DNA from: Schizosaccharomyces osmophilus
Lineage: Eukaryota > Ascomycota > Schizosaccharomycetes > Schizosaccharomycetales > Schizosaccharomycetaceae
Length of the DNA: 64,000 nucleotides
Reading direction: 5' to 3'
Assembly: GCF_027921745.1 (NCBI RefSeq)
Contig: NC_079239.1
Span: forward strand, 275,501-339,500
The notes below the pieces were generated by a model. It saw nothing but the letters and a program-made list of their open reading frames with translations. It was not told the origin of the DNA and ran no database searches. Below, one piece after another: positions 43,431 through 54,408 of the stretch. A program made the translations under genes and the position numbers. Each line of letters begins with the position of its first letter. Positions within the stretch are counted from its first letter, which is position 1.

Positions 43431-43815
43431 TCAATTAAGGAGGTATTCACATCTTTAAGAAAGAAACCGATACAAAGCATTCAGCTATAGTGGATATTAC
43501 TGACTTAATTTGAAGGCTTACAATAAGCATCCCAAGAGATTGAGCAATTTCTTATGAAATAACTGAAAGTATTATTTATTATATTAATTACTCCAAGCTA
43601 CTCAAGTCACTATTTGACCGCTTAATTGGTTTTAATCCATTTTGGCATCATCATCTTTTAGAGGGCATTTCCAAATAAGACACCAAACTAGCTCTGTTAC
43701 GCTCCTCTACAAAGTTTTTTGAGACAAAGATCATTGAAATCGGTCTTGTATTATTTAATTTTTATTCGTTCTTTTTTGCCTTCCTCTCTGTCTATAATAG
43801 GTAACGTTTTACTTC
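43431..43815. other. Spacer upstream of the mitochondrial carrier gene
   Basis: A 385-nt AT-rich spacer that should hold the carrier promoter. No ORF continuing the short upstream protein is seen in any frame, and no repeat. Confidence 0.5.
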
Positions 43816-44838
43816 ATGACCAATACAACTGAAAATTTCCCCCCGAAATACTCCCGCGAATTCTTAATTAAGTCCGGCGTTGCAGGTGGATTCGCAGGTT
43901 GCATTGCAAAAACCGTAATTGCACCTTTGGATCGAGTGAAGATTCTCTACCAAACCAATCATGAAGCATATCGTGACTATGCCTTCTCTCGCCATGGTTT
44001 AACTAATTCCATAAAGCGTATCTACCGTATAAGCGGTGTTCGAGGGTTGTTCCAAGGGCATACAGCCACTCTTTATCGTGTTTTTCCTTACGCTGGTATA
44101 AAGTTTGTTGCTTATGAACAGGTCCGTAGAATGCTTATACGCTCAGAAGAATTTGAAACAAGTAGTCGGAGATTTCTTTCGGGGTCTTTAGCTGGTAAGA
44201 TTACCATATTTTGAGTTTACTATGTTAACCGTATAGGTATTTGTTCTGTCTTTTTCACTTATCCACTTGAATTAATTCGGGTTCGGCTTGCGTATATAAC
44301 GGGATCAAACAATAAGCCAAGACTTTGGAACGTTACAAGCCAAGTTTTGCACGAACGTGATTTTGGCAATTCAAAAGAAAGCCCTTTTTTTACTTCGATT
44401 AGGAGACTCTCAAATTTCTACCGCGGTTTTTCTGTAACCTTAATGGGGATATTCCCCTACGCTGGAATGTCTTTCTTAGCTCATGATCTTGCTACAGACT
44501 TTTTCCATAATCCTATCGTGAAAAGGGCACTTCATTCTGAAAAGGATGAACGGCATTTGAATACGTGGTCTCAACTCACAGCCGGTGCTCTGGCCGGGGT
44601 GTGCGGACAAACGATTTCGTATCCTTTTGAGGTATGTAGAAGAAAAATGCAAGTAGGTGGTGTTAAAAGTCGTTCTCGGTTCCTAAAATTTCAAAACGTT
44701 GTTAAATCAACATATAGAGACGCTGGATTGAGAGGCTTTTATGTTGGTCTAACAATCGGATATTTAAAAATGATCCCAATGGTCAGTACGAGTTTTTTTA
44801 TCTATACTCGGAGCAAATCATACTTGGGTATCAACTAG
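43816..44838 (+). CDS. Mitochondrial carrier, probable coenzyme A transporter (Leu5-like)
   Basis: Two exons (43816-44194, 44237-44838; 42-nt intron) give 326 residues. Three Solcar repeats carry the signatures PLDRVK, PLELIR and PFEVCR, each followed by a short-chain Gly-rich helix start (GLFQGH, NFYRGF, GFYVGL). The splice joins SLAG to ICSVFFTYP in the middle of repeat 2. The sequence resembles Leu5/SLC25A42-type carriers, which bring CoA or its precursor into the matrix; S. pombe has a gene so annotated at this position (SPAC17H9.08). The substrate is by family only. The start ATG is just after ACTTC. Confidence 0.88.
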
Positions 44839-45215
44839 AAATGATGAGGAGAATGTGCATTGTTATATTTAATAAAAATCTAGACTTCTGTATATTATTT
44901 CAACAAGTATTGGAAACTTGTCTTTTTTTAAGACGAAACAAAGGAAGCTCTATTGCAATTAAGTAGGCCGTAAAATAGCAGTAGAGTAGCACCATAATAT
45001 TATAGTTATCAACTAGAAAACAGATTGGGCTCGATCAATCCCTTTATAGCGAAAGGCGAAAAATCCATATCAATCCAAAATTTAAAGGTAAAAAACATGT
45101 TTTCAATAATGAGCGAGAAAATAAAAATAATTTGTATAAAACCTGTAAACGCACTTCAAATCCAAGGAAAAAACTTAGCCAAAACCAAAAACGGAAATAG
45201 AAACAAAAGAAGAAT
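44839..45215. other. Convergent spacer, carrier gene / ras1
   Basis: A 377-nt spacer between converging genes, A-rich on the plus strand near ras1. A 64-codon frame here is chance. Nothing else seen. Confidence 0.55.
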
Positions 45216-45936
45216 CTAACAAATTACACAACACTTTGTCGAAGAAGTATCAGCAGTCTGAGTTGCAGCGGAATTTCTAGTAGCTTTAGCAGCCGGCTGA
45301 GATTTTGGTACTTGCGTAGCTTGTTTTGTGTGAAGTCCTCTCTCTTCAGATTTATTAAAATGACGAATGGTTCTGACAAGACTGTAGAAAGATTCCTCAA
45401 CGTTTAATCGGAGCTTTGCTGAGGTTTCAACGTAGATGCATTTCATGCTTCGAGCAAGAGCCTCTCCTTCAGCTCGAGAAACTACCCTTTCGCTCTCCAA
45501 ATCGCATTTGTTGGCGACTAAAACGACAGGAAAGTTATCTTTGTCCTTGACTCGTAAAATTTGTTGATAAAATGTGTTTATTTCATCAAAGGATGACCGA
45601 GAAGTTATGTTGTATACCAAGAGAAATCCTTCACCAGTTCGCATATATTGCTCCCTCATAGCGGAATATTCTTCTTGTCCAGCTGTATCGAGAACATCTA
45701 AAAGTGCTCCTTCTCCATCAATTTCACACTTTTTTCGATAGGAGTCCTCAATTGTGGGATCGTACTCATCAACAAAATGCGATTGAATCAGTTGTATCGT
45801 AAGAGCACTTTTACCAACACCACCATCACCTACAACGACTAGTTTGTATTCTCTCAAATACGTAGACTAACCCAAACATTAGTATTACCAACGGAGAATT
45901 CTTATTCACGGACTGAGCAAACAGGCATACCTTCAT
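45216..45936 (-). CDS. ras1: Ras1 GTPase
   Basis: Two exons: 45931-45936 (only ATG AAG) and 45216-45866, separated by a 64-nt intron (GTATGC...TACTAAT...TTAG). The spliced protein starts [22 protein letters not shown], matching the S. pombe N-terminus from residue 3 onward. 218 residues: P-loop GDGGVGKS (15-22), effector [19 protein letters not shown] and ETSAK, then a variable tail and KCCVIC, a CaaX box with an upstream Cys for palmitoylation. Ras1 controls mating-pheromone MAPK signalling (through Byr2) and cell polarity (through Scd1-Cdc42). Without the mini exon the frame begins at MREYK and loses the conserved leader. Confidence 0.94.
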
Positions 45937-46392
45937 ATTACTTGTAATTTAGAATTTTTTTAAGTGCTGAAACGTCTAAAATATTTTCCTCTTCTTAGTA
46001 AACGCTGAAAGCCAAATGCTGAAAGACGTGTATATGGTGGAGTTGTAGTACAAGGACTTCCCACGTCCTTACTTTGTCTTGGTTACTGAAAGGGAAATAT
46101 CCTATGTAAACATAAATTTAGATATACAATTATAAAAGCTGTAGATTTTGAAAACAAAGAACAGAATTAATTACCTTAAAAGAACTCGCTTCTAGAAACA
46201 TTGATTGACTTCACATTTCCAAAAGAGCAACAACACATTACCCGGAAACGAGCGAGTAAGGAAAGATTATAAGAATGATCGAAATATAATATTGTCAGTT
46301 ATTATCGTCCAAAAAAGATTTGTATATACATATACTATATGCTGAAGTATTCTTGCCATTTTTTTCATTAAGAGTTCATAAGGTCAGAAATT
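45937..46392. promoter_or_regulatory. Tandem spacer, ras1 promoter / ddb1 3' region
   Basis: A 456-nt spacer between two leftward genes. AAACAAAGAA at 46152-46161 (TTCTTTGTTT on the ras1 strand) is a perfect match to the TR box bound by Ste11, about 216 nt upstream of ras1. GTAAACA near 46106-46112 is a forkhead core. No ORF. Confidence 0.45.
46152..46161 (-). promoter_or_regulatory. TR-box-like site upstream of ras1
   Basis: TTCTTTGTTT on the minus strand fits the Ste11 consensus TTCTTTGTTY. Ras1 acts in the pheromone pathway, which makes the position plausible. A 10-mer of A/T-rich composition can arise by chance, and an identical one lies inside a coding region at 41886-41895. Confidence 0.35.
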
Positions 46393-49300
46393 TTAGGAAT
46401 GTAATCTAGCAAGACTCTCCGATAAGTTTACCAATTCATTAACAGAAATGTTTAAGGGTAGTCCTCCATTCTTCCCTTGCACAATTTCGTCCTGTATAGA
46501 CAGAGGCATATCCACGATACCTTCTAATAAACTACCGTCTATAAGCTTACTTGGAAGCTCTTCAGGAATTTCAGAATGACATTTTCTCCAGTCTTCATGA
46601 TTCAATCCACCAGTCGAAGGTAAAGCACGTCTTACATTATCCTGAAGTTGCAAAAGAATGTCGGCATAATCATTCGCATCACCAATAAGTATTATAGCAC
46701 CATCTACTGTGACGGAAATAAGCTTCGGCTGCACAAAGCTTCCTTCCTGCGGCTTTCTTAGCGTACCAATCCTAGTTTTGTTTACGAATTCGCCCAAATA
46801 GTATTGATCCAAACGGCGCAAATGTTTACGGTCGGCTATTTGCGGTGAATGTACATCCCGTAGAAAAATGAATGCGTTACCATCGGCATCGCAAACAAAG
46901 TACTTATGTCTTTCCAGCTTCTCAACAGACGATACCCATATTGGCTTATAGTCTCTGGCTAATTCAGAGAGCTGGCTTTCTGAAAAGTTCATGACGGATA
47001 TTGACTTCATTAAATCACCAACCACTATATCACTATCATCGATGCAAAGGTCTATTGTATACGTAGGTGTTCGAAGACAACCCTCGACATGAAATCCTCC
47101 TTCACGAACAACAAAGGCACTGACTGTGGCATTGATGCCAGCTATAATTAGACCATTGTAGCTTTTAAGCGTGTTTACTGATCCTTGCACCTTATAAGTA
47201 GTGACTAAATCAAGGTTATTCTTATCGACAGTAAACATAAGCAATCGCCCGGAATCGGGTGCATCCTGATCAGGATGGTTATATCCTGTGCCAACGACAA
47301 CGCTAGAGTTGGTTTCTAAATAAACTATACTCTCTACCATTTCATTTGTATCAAAGACAAAGTGACAGATTTCTTCTAACGTCAATTTATCAAAAACTCG
47401 TAATGATGATTTTAGACTCTGCTCTTGGTTTCCTAGGGCATCCTCTAGTTGCATACAAAGGACAAAGTAGTGTTTTTCAGAGGCGCAGATTCTTCGTGGA
47501 AAACCTTCCACTGGAATTGTTTGTATAGTTAAACCCTGAATGGCACCAAGAGAAGCCATAATTAATTTGGATCCCGTACAATATACAAGAGTCGTATTTA
47601 GAGCAGGATGGCAAAATCTCGTAATACTGACGATTTCTTTCGAAGGAAAGGGATTGAAGATAAGTTTATTCGATTCCATGTGTATAAATTGTTGAGTCTC
47701 AGCAATAGAAACAAGAGTCCTTTTTTCGTTTAAAGTTAGGGATTTTAAGCTAACAGGTGTGTTACCTAGGCGTATTACCTTGGGTAGAGCGTCCAAAAAC
47801 CCTTTTTTACCAAAACAGTATTGTAAAAACTGGCCATCATTCGTACTTAGGTAAAGGAAATCATTCAACTGATTACTGAACGAAAAACAAGCTAAACTTC
47901 GAGGAACATCTTTCAATTTGTATTGACATAGCTCTTGAGTAATTCCCTGACCAATTTTTAATCCCAAGACTGAGCATGACCATAGTCCTAAAAAGCAAGT
48001 AGAATCATCTAAAAAGTCAAGACATGAGATTTCCGTATTGCATTGATACCTGGCGATTTCTTCCAACATATGAAGAAAAATTACAGTACCTCCTGTTAAA
48101 GCAACGCAAATTAGATTTTTATATATATTCCCACTATTTATATTAGCATGAGGGGACCAGGAAATAACTTTATTTCCATCAAATAAGCGCACATCTGAAG
48201 CAGTGATTTGCAAAATTTGCTTTCCTTCATCGACGACGCCGATGCTTAATGTGGAAGAATCACAAGAAAGGTCGTTGCACAGTGAAAATTCGCCTTCTGA
48301 GGAAACATAAAGTACCCGGGTTTCACTAGGAAAGCTAATAATGATGTAGTTGTCATAGTCAGCCTGAAAAGAGACAGAAAAGACTTCTTTAATACTCTCC
48401 ATTTCTATTATGCCTATGTCTTGAATTGAGACGGAATTCTTTAAGACACGTATACTACCATCCTTGTAAGCACCACTGCATGTAATTATGGAAGATCCAG
48501 AACTTCCATGTTCAACGATAAAGTCACTTATAGGAGCTATGTTGGAGAAAACTTGTAAAGTTTGCACGTTTAACCCTTGATTAGCCAAACCAGGATTATC
48601 TAATTGTAGAACCGCGGAATCACCATAATGACTTCCCAAGAAAACCTTATTTTGGGGAAGGGAAACCAAACAAGAGGCAATAGAAGACTCGCCAAGCTTT
48701 TCCAAGTCCATTTTCAAGCCATCCTGAGAAAATTCAGAATAAAAGTGGTATATAAGGCCGCTTTCATCAGTTACAAAGAAATGATTAGGATCATACTTGA
48801 TGGAAAAAAAATCTTCTAGCGGATCGGAAATCAAAATTCCGGTGAAAGCTGAAATTGGATAAGAGAGTAAGGACTTAGAGGCTTTAAGGTCTTTACTGAT
48901 GTAGTAGACATACATTTCACCAAAAACGAACACACCACCATTGCTGTGAGCTATAAGCTTACCTTCCTCTATATCGTGACAAACCAAGTCATCTTCATCA
49001 ATTTCACATTCGCGAACGTTTATGGTGTAAGTGGAAAGATGCACAACGGATTTACTGTCGCGATACAAAACAGCTAAAGTTGGTACTGAATGAGTATGAA
49101 GCATACATATATCCACAACATCTAATTCCTTGATGCGGACATTAAAATTATCATGAAGAAAAGCGTCTGTGCTGTTAAGACGTCGTTTTTTAGAGTTGAC
49201 AATGGGAATAATCGTCAGAAGCCCTTGATAAACATGCAAACACAACACACGCTGGATAGGATCTACAAGTAGTAAAGGGCCAGATTGACTTTCGCGGAGA

Positions 49301-49629
49301 GAACGCACACTGCAATCCTGTATTTTGATTCCATTTGCAATTGTTTTGTTTTCAGAGTCCCAGAAAATAGTAAAGTAATGGAAAGAGTCAGTAGCAACGA
49401 TAATATGGTCCGTTGACGACAATGCAGGACGAAATGATTTTAACCCCACAATCCGTCCAAATATGTTTGTGAACGTTATAAGCTGAAGATTATTTTCATC
49501 ATTATACTCGTAAATCTCGATACAGTTGCTCTTAGCTAAGATTACATTGCACGACGTTGAGTCAACAAATTGACAAACAACAGCATTTCTCACTGACGAA
49601 GGCTTGTGTATATACGAAACATAACTCAT
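46393..49629 (-). CDS. ddb1: Ddb1, adaptor subunit of Cul4 ubiquitin ligases
   Basis: A single-exon protein of 1078 residues. The sequence is a run of beta-propeller blades with the DDB1/CPSF-A layout: an N-terminal MSYVSYIHKPSSVRNAV, a middle propeller, and the conserved C-terminal CPSF_A region with PVEGFPRRICASEKHYFVLC, VGTGYNHPDQ...GRLLMFTVD and RRLDQYYLGEFVNK. Ddb1 links Cul4 (Pcu4) to substrate receptors. In fission yeast the Ddb1-Cdt2 ligase removes Spd1 and Cdt1 in S phase and after damage. Its partner Cdt2 is coded 9 kb to the right, also on the minus strand. The length agrees with the approximately 1072 residues I recall for S. pombe. Confidence 0.95.
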   Translation of the reverse strand: MSYVSYIHKPSSVRNAVVCQFVDSTSCNVILAKSNCIEIYEYNDENNLQLITFTNIFGRIVGLKSFRPALSSTDHIIVATDSFHYFTIFWDSENKTIANGIKIQDCSVRSLRESQSGPLLLVDPIQRVLCLHVYQGLLTIIPIVNSKKRRLNSTDAFLHDNFNVRIKELDVVDICMLHTHSVPTLAVLYRDSKSVVHLSTYTINVRECEIDEDDLVCHDIEEGKLIAHSNGGVFVFGEMYVYYISKDLKASKSLLSYPISAFTGILISDPLEDFFSIKYDPNHFFVTDESGLIYHFYSEFSQDGLKMDLEKLGESSIASCLVSLPQNKVFLGSHYGDSAVLQLDNPGLANQGLNVQTLQVFSNIAPISDFIVEHGSSGSSIITCSGAYKDGSIRVLKNSVSIQDIGIIEMESIKEVFSVSFQADYDNYIIISFPSETRVLYVSSEGEFSLCNDLSCDSSTLSIGVVDEGKQILQITASDVRLFDGNKVISWSPHANINSGNIYKNLICVALTGGTVIFLHMLEEIARYQCNTEISCLDFLDDSTCFLGLWSCSVLGLKIGQGITQELCQYKLKDVPRSLACFSFSNQLNDFLYLSTNDGQFLQYCFGKKGFLDALPKVIRLGNTPVSLKSLTLNEKRTLVSIAETQQFIHMESNKLIFNPFPSKEIVSITRFCHPALNTTLVYCTGSKLIMASLGAIQGLTIQTIPVEGFPRRICASEKHYFVLCMQLEDALGNQEQSLKSSLRVFDKLTLEEICHFVFDTNEMVESIVYLETNSSVVVGTGYNHPDQDAPDSGRLLMFTVDKNNLDLVTTYKVQGSVNTLKSYNGLIIAGINATVSAFVVREGGFHVEGCLRTPTYTIDLCIDDSDIVVGDLMKSISVMNFSESQLSELARDYKPIWVSSVEKLERHKYFVCDADGNAFIFLRDVHSPQIADRKHLRRLDQYYLGEFVNKTRIGTLRKPQEGSFVQPKLISVTVDGAIILIGDANDYADILLQLQDNVRRALPSTGGLNHEDWRKCHSEIPEELPSKLIDGSLLEGIVDMPLSIQDEIVQGKNGGLPLNISVNELVNLSESLARLHS

Positions 49630-51079
49630 TTCTTCTTTGATTCAAACCAAGTATATGAGCGGGCTAGATCTTTTAACCAAAAGGATTTAATTTCAATTGT
49701 ACCATAAACAAAATTTGACAGGACGCTGTGTTTATGCGCCTGAGTCCAAAGATTTTATAAAGACAACAATCTATTGTTCGAAAAGAGGATTACGGAAACA
49801 AATAAACAAGGATATGGTGAATTTCCGTTCACCACTGTTTAGAAAGGGTTAACATTCAGATGCCAAACAAGTATAATACTATCGAAGAAGGTAAAAAACA
49901 CTGAGCGACTGTTACTTTTAATAATAATACTATAGAGTATATTGTAATCGCATGTCCATTCTGGATTACTAGTAAATAAATGAAAAGCAATCTTAGTGGG
50001 AGGATTTAGAGAAAAGATAGCTGATTTTGGTTTTTTATATAAAAATTTTTAGCTCTTTTGCCTCTACAAAACTACTTCTTTTCAGTCAACTTGTTTGACT
50101 TGCACATTACTGAACCTTGCAACTTGAACAATTGCTTGTGGTAATAGAAAACGACGTATTCCTTGTTCTTATAGCCAACGTTGGAAGAAATTGATTCCTT
50201 TCCATATTCTAGCAAAAAAAATCTGCTATTGTTGCACAAATTCTAATTCTTCATATCGTACTGAAAGCAACATGGCACACGATATCATAATGGAAAGCAA
50301 AGAAAGAATATTTCTGTTTCAGAAAGTCATCGTAATACTAAGTAGCTGTAGTATTATTGAATTATATTCAATAAAAATACTCTCTCTCCAATAAACTGGG
50401 GAAAAGCACCCAATGTCGAGTTTTCGGTAATAGCTCCAAGGTAAACAAACCAATCTTCTGTCGCTTTGCTCTGTGCTTCCTATAGAAACCGATTTCTTCT
50501 GGTTCCAAGCTCAATTGAAAAACATTTAAACAGTTAAACCGATTTAATAGGTTTGTTGAAGGACACCTCAAAGCCATACACATTCATTCATACAAACTTA
50601 GTGGTTCCTAGTAAAAGTGTGTGATTGTAGCAAAGCACAAAGCAATGAGTAGCATGTATAGACAGATTTGGAAATTCAAATGAGTGTTTTCGCGTGAATC
50701 AATATAGCATCAATGTGACATGGCTTTCTCATATTGACTTTGTCGTTTTGTAAGGTAATAAGTTACAGTCATCTGGAAATAATAGTCTATTAACTTTCAT
50801 GATTAATTTTTTCTTACCGAAAGAGGATCGCACCATGACATTCACTTTTGCCAATTTCCAGTATTCATCCGACATTGGAGGACGGCTGTTTTGTATGTTT
50901 GCTTTTCTAATAAAATCAATAAATTCTTTGAAAGAGGTGGAGAGTGTCTGGATTAGTCACCTTTCTTGTTCTTACTGCCTTCCATTACCAAAGCTCTCTA
51001 CATACTCAACAGCCAAACTTTTCTCGTGCATTGCCAGCAACTGTTAACATTTTTGGATTGCTGTTTCATATCCATTAAC
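49630..51079. other. Long divergent spacer ddb1 / gmf1
   Basis: The longest gene-free stretch, 1450 nt. A TATA-type signal (TTTTATATAAAAA, about 50033-50045) has no protein gene near it. GTAAACAAAC (50441-50450) is a forkhead-type site. ORFs at 50191-50394, 50368-50583 and 50799-51047 show no protein-like pattern. A non-coding transcript is possible, but I cannot support a family. Confidence 0.5.
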
Positions 51080-51505
51080 ATGTCGTCTGAAGCTCGTATG
51101 TTTAGCATTTCTGATACAATCATCAAGGAAATTGATCGATTCCGCTTGAGACTCAAGAAATCTCTTTTGTTTGCCTACATTTTCAAAATAGATAAAAGCA
51201 CCAAAGAAGTAGTCCCAGATGGAGAAATTATGCAAATAGAAAGTGTCGAAGAAATTGCAGACGAATTGTCTGAAACTCAACCTCGTTACATTCTGGTCTC
51301 TTATCCTACGAAAACGACTGATGGCCGTTTGAGTACACCGCTTTTTATGGTTTACTGGAGGCCAACTAGTTCACCTCATGATCTATCTATGATTTATGCA
51401 TCAGCCAAGGTCTGGTTTCAGGATCAAGCTCAAGTACACAAAGTCTTGGAAGTACGAGAAATTGAAGATATTACGACGGATGCAGTAGAAGAGTTCCTTC
51501 ATTAA
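51080..51505 (+). CDS. gmf1: Gmf1, glia-maturation-factor ADF-H protein (Arp2/3 debranching)
   Basis: 141 residues from the ATG at 51080 ([15 protein letters not shown]). The frame is open 38 codons upstream, but that part is not protein-like. The ADF-H fold of GMF is clear: [43 protein letters not shown] and [13 protein letters not shown] proteins bind Arp2/3 rather than actin and detach branches, limiting actin patch assembly. The family length is about 140. The gene is convergent with the Cyc2-like gene. Confidence 0.93.
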   Translation: MSSEARMFSISDTIIKEIDRFRLRLKKSLLFAYIFKIDKSTKEVVPDGEIMQIESVEEIADELSETQPRYILVSYPTKTTDGRLSTPLFMVYWRPTSSPHDLSMIYASAKVWFQDQAQVHKVLEVREIEDITTDAVEEFLH

Positions 51506-51819
51506 ATTGATTCTGTTCTTTCATTATTTTGGAAGAAAGAATGACCTTATTTGGCTTTTGCAGAAAATGTCAAATAATTGATTCCACAAACTCAAGCTTC
51601 CCTTCCTCTGTACGTTCCGTTATAACACAACACTTTTACATTTAATAATAATGACAATATTGGATGAAAGCCCTTCCCTTCATTTACGAGTCTAACATAA
51701 GTAACTGATAAAGGTAGTGTGATTGAAATGTCATTGACTAGATTTTCATATAAACAAAACTGTAGGTAAGCTAAGCAAGTTATCCAATATGAGTTAGATA
51801 CATTGACAGTAATTTTACC
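51506..51819. other. Convergent spacer gmf1 / Cyc2-like gene
   Basis: A 314-nt spacer with the 3' ends of two converging genes. AT-rich; nothing else seen. Confidence 0.55.
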
Positions 51820-52617
51820 TTAAAGCTTCCAAACTTTGCCAAAAGATGAGTTTTCCAAAAGTCCCTTGACTGGGCCTTGCTTGGCTCCAAATTCAGCCTT
51901 TGGTCCAGCAACTGTACCAACAAACTTGGGATTACCGCAAATGATACAAAGAGTTTCACTCAAAGGAACGTCAACACCATCCCATTTAAAAATATCGTCC
52001 GCACTGATTAAGCGATCTTGAATAGTGCGTACACGAACATTGGGACATTCTTTCTCTAATCGTTCCTTCAAAGCAGGCTCTTGACCAGGACGTTCGCAAT
52101 AAATGATATCGACAGGAACCTTTGAGTTTTGAGCTAACTGATAAATAGGTGCAAAACCAGTACCGGCAACAACGCCAAGAATTCTGGAGAATTTGGTATG
52201 GTCTAGCTTGGTAGTCTTAAAGGGACCACGAAGTTCGACGGTGTCACCTTCTTTCTTGGAATGAATATAGGAACTCACGGGTCCGTCTTCATAGTTACGG
52301 ATGTAAAACTTAAAGTCATCCTCATTGATGTACAAAGGGGTATAAGGACGCTGAACTTGCATATCTGGGTTGCGAATAGTAACTTTGGAAATGGGATCCA
52401 AATTCTTCATGTTTTCGATAGAACCCTGGGGAGTGAGAGTGAAAATACTAGCATCGGGGGTAACCTTGGTAATCTGAGAGACAGTAAAGGGAGAATAAAT
52501 TTCAGTATTAAGGCCGATAGGCTTGTTTTGATTTTTATAGGCAAAGTATCCACCTACACAGCCAACTGAAAGGCCACCTAGCAAAAACTTAGAGAAATTT
52601 TTATATGAAAAAGACAT
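51820..52617 (-). CDS. Mitochondrial FAD/NAD(P)H reductase of the cytochrome-b5-reductase family (Cyc2-like)
   Basis: 265 residues with one N-terminal membrane segment (about 10-28) after a basic, aromatic start, typical of inner-membrane anchors. The FAD-binding motif RPYTPL is at 90-95, the NAD(P)H-binding GTGFAPI at about 152-158 and CGNPKFVG near 228. This is the ferredoxin-reductase/cytochrome-b5-reductase fold. By position it is S. pombe SPAC17H9.12c, which I recall as Cyc2-like; in budding yeast Cyc2 supplies reductant for haem attachment to cytochrome c. An Mcr1-like role is an alternative, as the motif set does not decide. Single exon, first ATG. Confidence 0.82.
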   Translation of the reverse strand: MSFSYKNFSKFLLGGLSVGCVGGYFAYKNQNKPIGLNTEIYSPFTVSQITKVTPDASIFTLTPQGSIENMKNLDPISKVTIRNPDMQVQRPYTPLYINEDDFKFYIRNYEDGPVSSYIHSKKEGDTVELRGPFKTTKLDHTKFSRILGVVAGTGFAPIYQLAQNSKVPVDIIYCERPGQEPALKERLEKECPNVRVRTIQDRLISADDIFKWDGVDVPLSETLCIICGNPKFVGTVAGPKAEFGAKQGPVKGLLENSSFGKVWKL

Positions 52618-53073
52618 TACTAAAAAAAAGACTGCAAACTAATATAACTGAAAAAATGAGAGAGGAGAGGTATCTTTTTTTTTTTTTTTTATGAACAGGG
52701 TGCTGTTGGTGAAGTCAGAAATATTTCGGCGGCATTTTTTTTTTTAAGTAAGGGAAGGAGCTTCTCTCCAATGAAACCAAATTCCAAGATTAATAAGCTT
52801 GTAAATTTATAATTTCTTTTATATATGGAGAATGAAAATGTTACGAATTTCAAGAAAAATAATCTCTCATATCGAACTTTAAGAAAATAGCTCTATTATA
52901 TTCAAACAAAAAAGATTGATACTATTACTTTAAGTTGATTTAACTATATAATAAAAAAAAAAAAGGGCAGCTAAATTCCTTGCTCCATATATGACATTGG
53001 TAGGGGTCCCCAAAAAAAACCCAAAAACAAAAAATAAGTAACGAAAATCAAGATCATCTATATCAAAACAAGT
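52618..53073. other. Tandem spacer with homopolymer runs, Cyc2-like gene promoter
   Basis: A 456-nt spacer between two leftward genes, with three long homopolymer tracts (T at about 52675-52690 and 52737-52745; A at about 52953-52964). These probably exclude nucleosomes at the promoter. No ORF, no element ends. Confidence 0.6.
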
Positions 53074-54408
53074 CTAATTGGTGCTGAAATCCTTGATAAC
53101 CAAATAATCACGGTAAGCAATATATTCAGTTTCTGTAAAGCCCAAAATGCTTCCAATTTCATTGCTCCTTTTCCCTTTGATTAATTCAATTTCAGTACTG
53201 CTATAGTTTACCAAGGCTCTGCCGATTACAACTTCGTTATATGTTATGTTCACAGCTTGATGAGCGGCAAAATGACCGTTCACATTGGTAACACCTACTG
53301 GCAACAAACCAGCACGGTTTGTCCTCGTAATTGCTTCATGGGCTCCTCCATCAATTTCTAAACTTCCCTGCGGCTTTAGGCCGTGTAAGAGCCAAAAATG
53401 ACGATCGCGCATTCTATTTTGCTTCTTGGCAACGAAATGAGTATATAAGGGTAAGCCCTCGATTTTTTCTAAATCTTCGACAGACGAGGATGCATGTCGA
53501 ATAATTTCAAGGATATTGGATGGTTTTGCACCATGGGAAATGACAACATTTACGCCTGAAGAAGTACCTAACTCGGCGGCAATGAGCTTTGTTTTCATTC
53601 CTCCTGTACCAACGTTACTACCGGGAGAAGAAACGTCTACGATTAGCGAAGAGGTGTCTTGTACCACACGAATAGGCTTTGCATCAGGATTTGTGCGAGG
53701 ATTGGCAGTAAACATACACTCCACGTCTGTTAATAAAAAGAGATAGTCTGCATTAATCATTCCCGCAGTAATTGCTGATAAGGTATCATTATCACCAAAA
53801 CGAATTTCTTGCACAGAAAGCGTATCGTTTTCATTGACAATTGGGACAACACCCAAATGCAAAAGCTCGGAAATTGTACTAGCAGCGTTTACATATTGCG
53901 TTCTCTACAAAAAATCATTAGTCATTCACAACAGAATGCAAAGGGGACACCTTACCTCTGCTATGTCATTTCTGGTAATCAGAATTTGGGCAATTGGTTG
54001 TCGAAGTTGGGAAAATAGGTTATCCCAAAGAGATATCAATCTACCTTGACCAACGGCGGCAATAGCTTGAACTGCAGAGAGCTTGGAAGGACGTTTGGGA
54101 AGGTCCAATCTTCTCAAACCCATTGCAATACCACCACTCGATACTAAAACAACATTGTGGCCCAATTTTCGAAGTTTGACAACAGTTTCCACAATTAAGG
54201 ACAAGTTAGAAATGAGTGGTTCGTGCGTTCTCTCATCGCAAATAGATGAAGTACCTGCAAAAGGGTTAATAGAAGTTATTCATGCAAATATTTTAATAAA
54301 TAACTACATAATTAATTTGTCAACGAAGTTGAAATTAGATTTCTAGTACTTACCAAGCTTGATTACTATCGTATAAGCTTTTTGCGATTGCTTAGCTTTT
54401 GGAGCCAT
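53074..54408 (-). CDS. Glutamate 5-kinase
   Basis: Three exons (54354-54408, 53956-54254, 53074-53904) give 394 residues. The joins restore VIKLGTSSICD (substrate start) and [20 protein letters not shown]. The amino-acid-kinase domain shows [10 protein letters not shown], the NENDTLS and [10 protein letters not shown] loops, LLTDVECMF and [11 protein letters not shown]-terminal PUA domain follows (about 285-385, with [10 protein letters not shown] and [12 protein letters not shown]). The enzyme makes glutamyl-5-phosphate, the first step of proline synthesis, and is normally feedback-inhibited by proline. It is orthologous to budding yeast PRO1; I leave the symbol blank because the S. pombe name pro1 belongs, as I recall, to the next enzyme in the pathway. 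Confidence 0.93.

Noticed and set aside
52618-53073. Long T and A runs, considered as retroelement tail or LTR remnant
   Set aside because: There are no terminal repeats, target duplications or coding remnants; these are ordinary promoter homopolymers.
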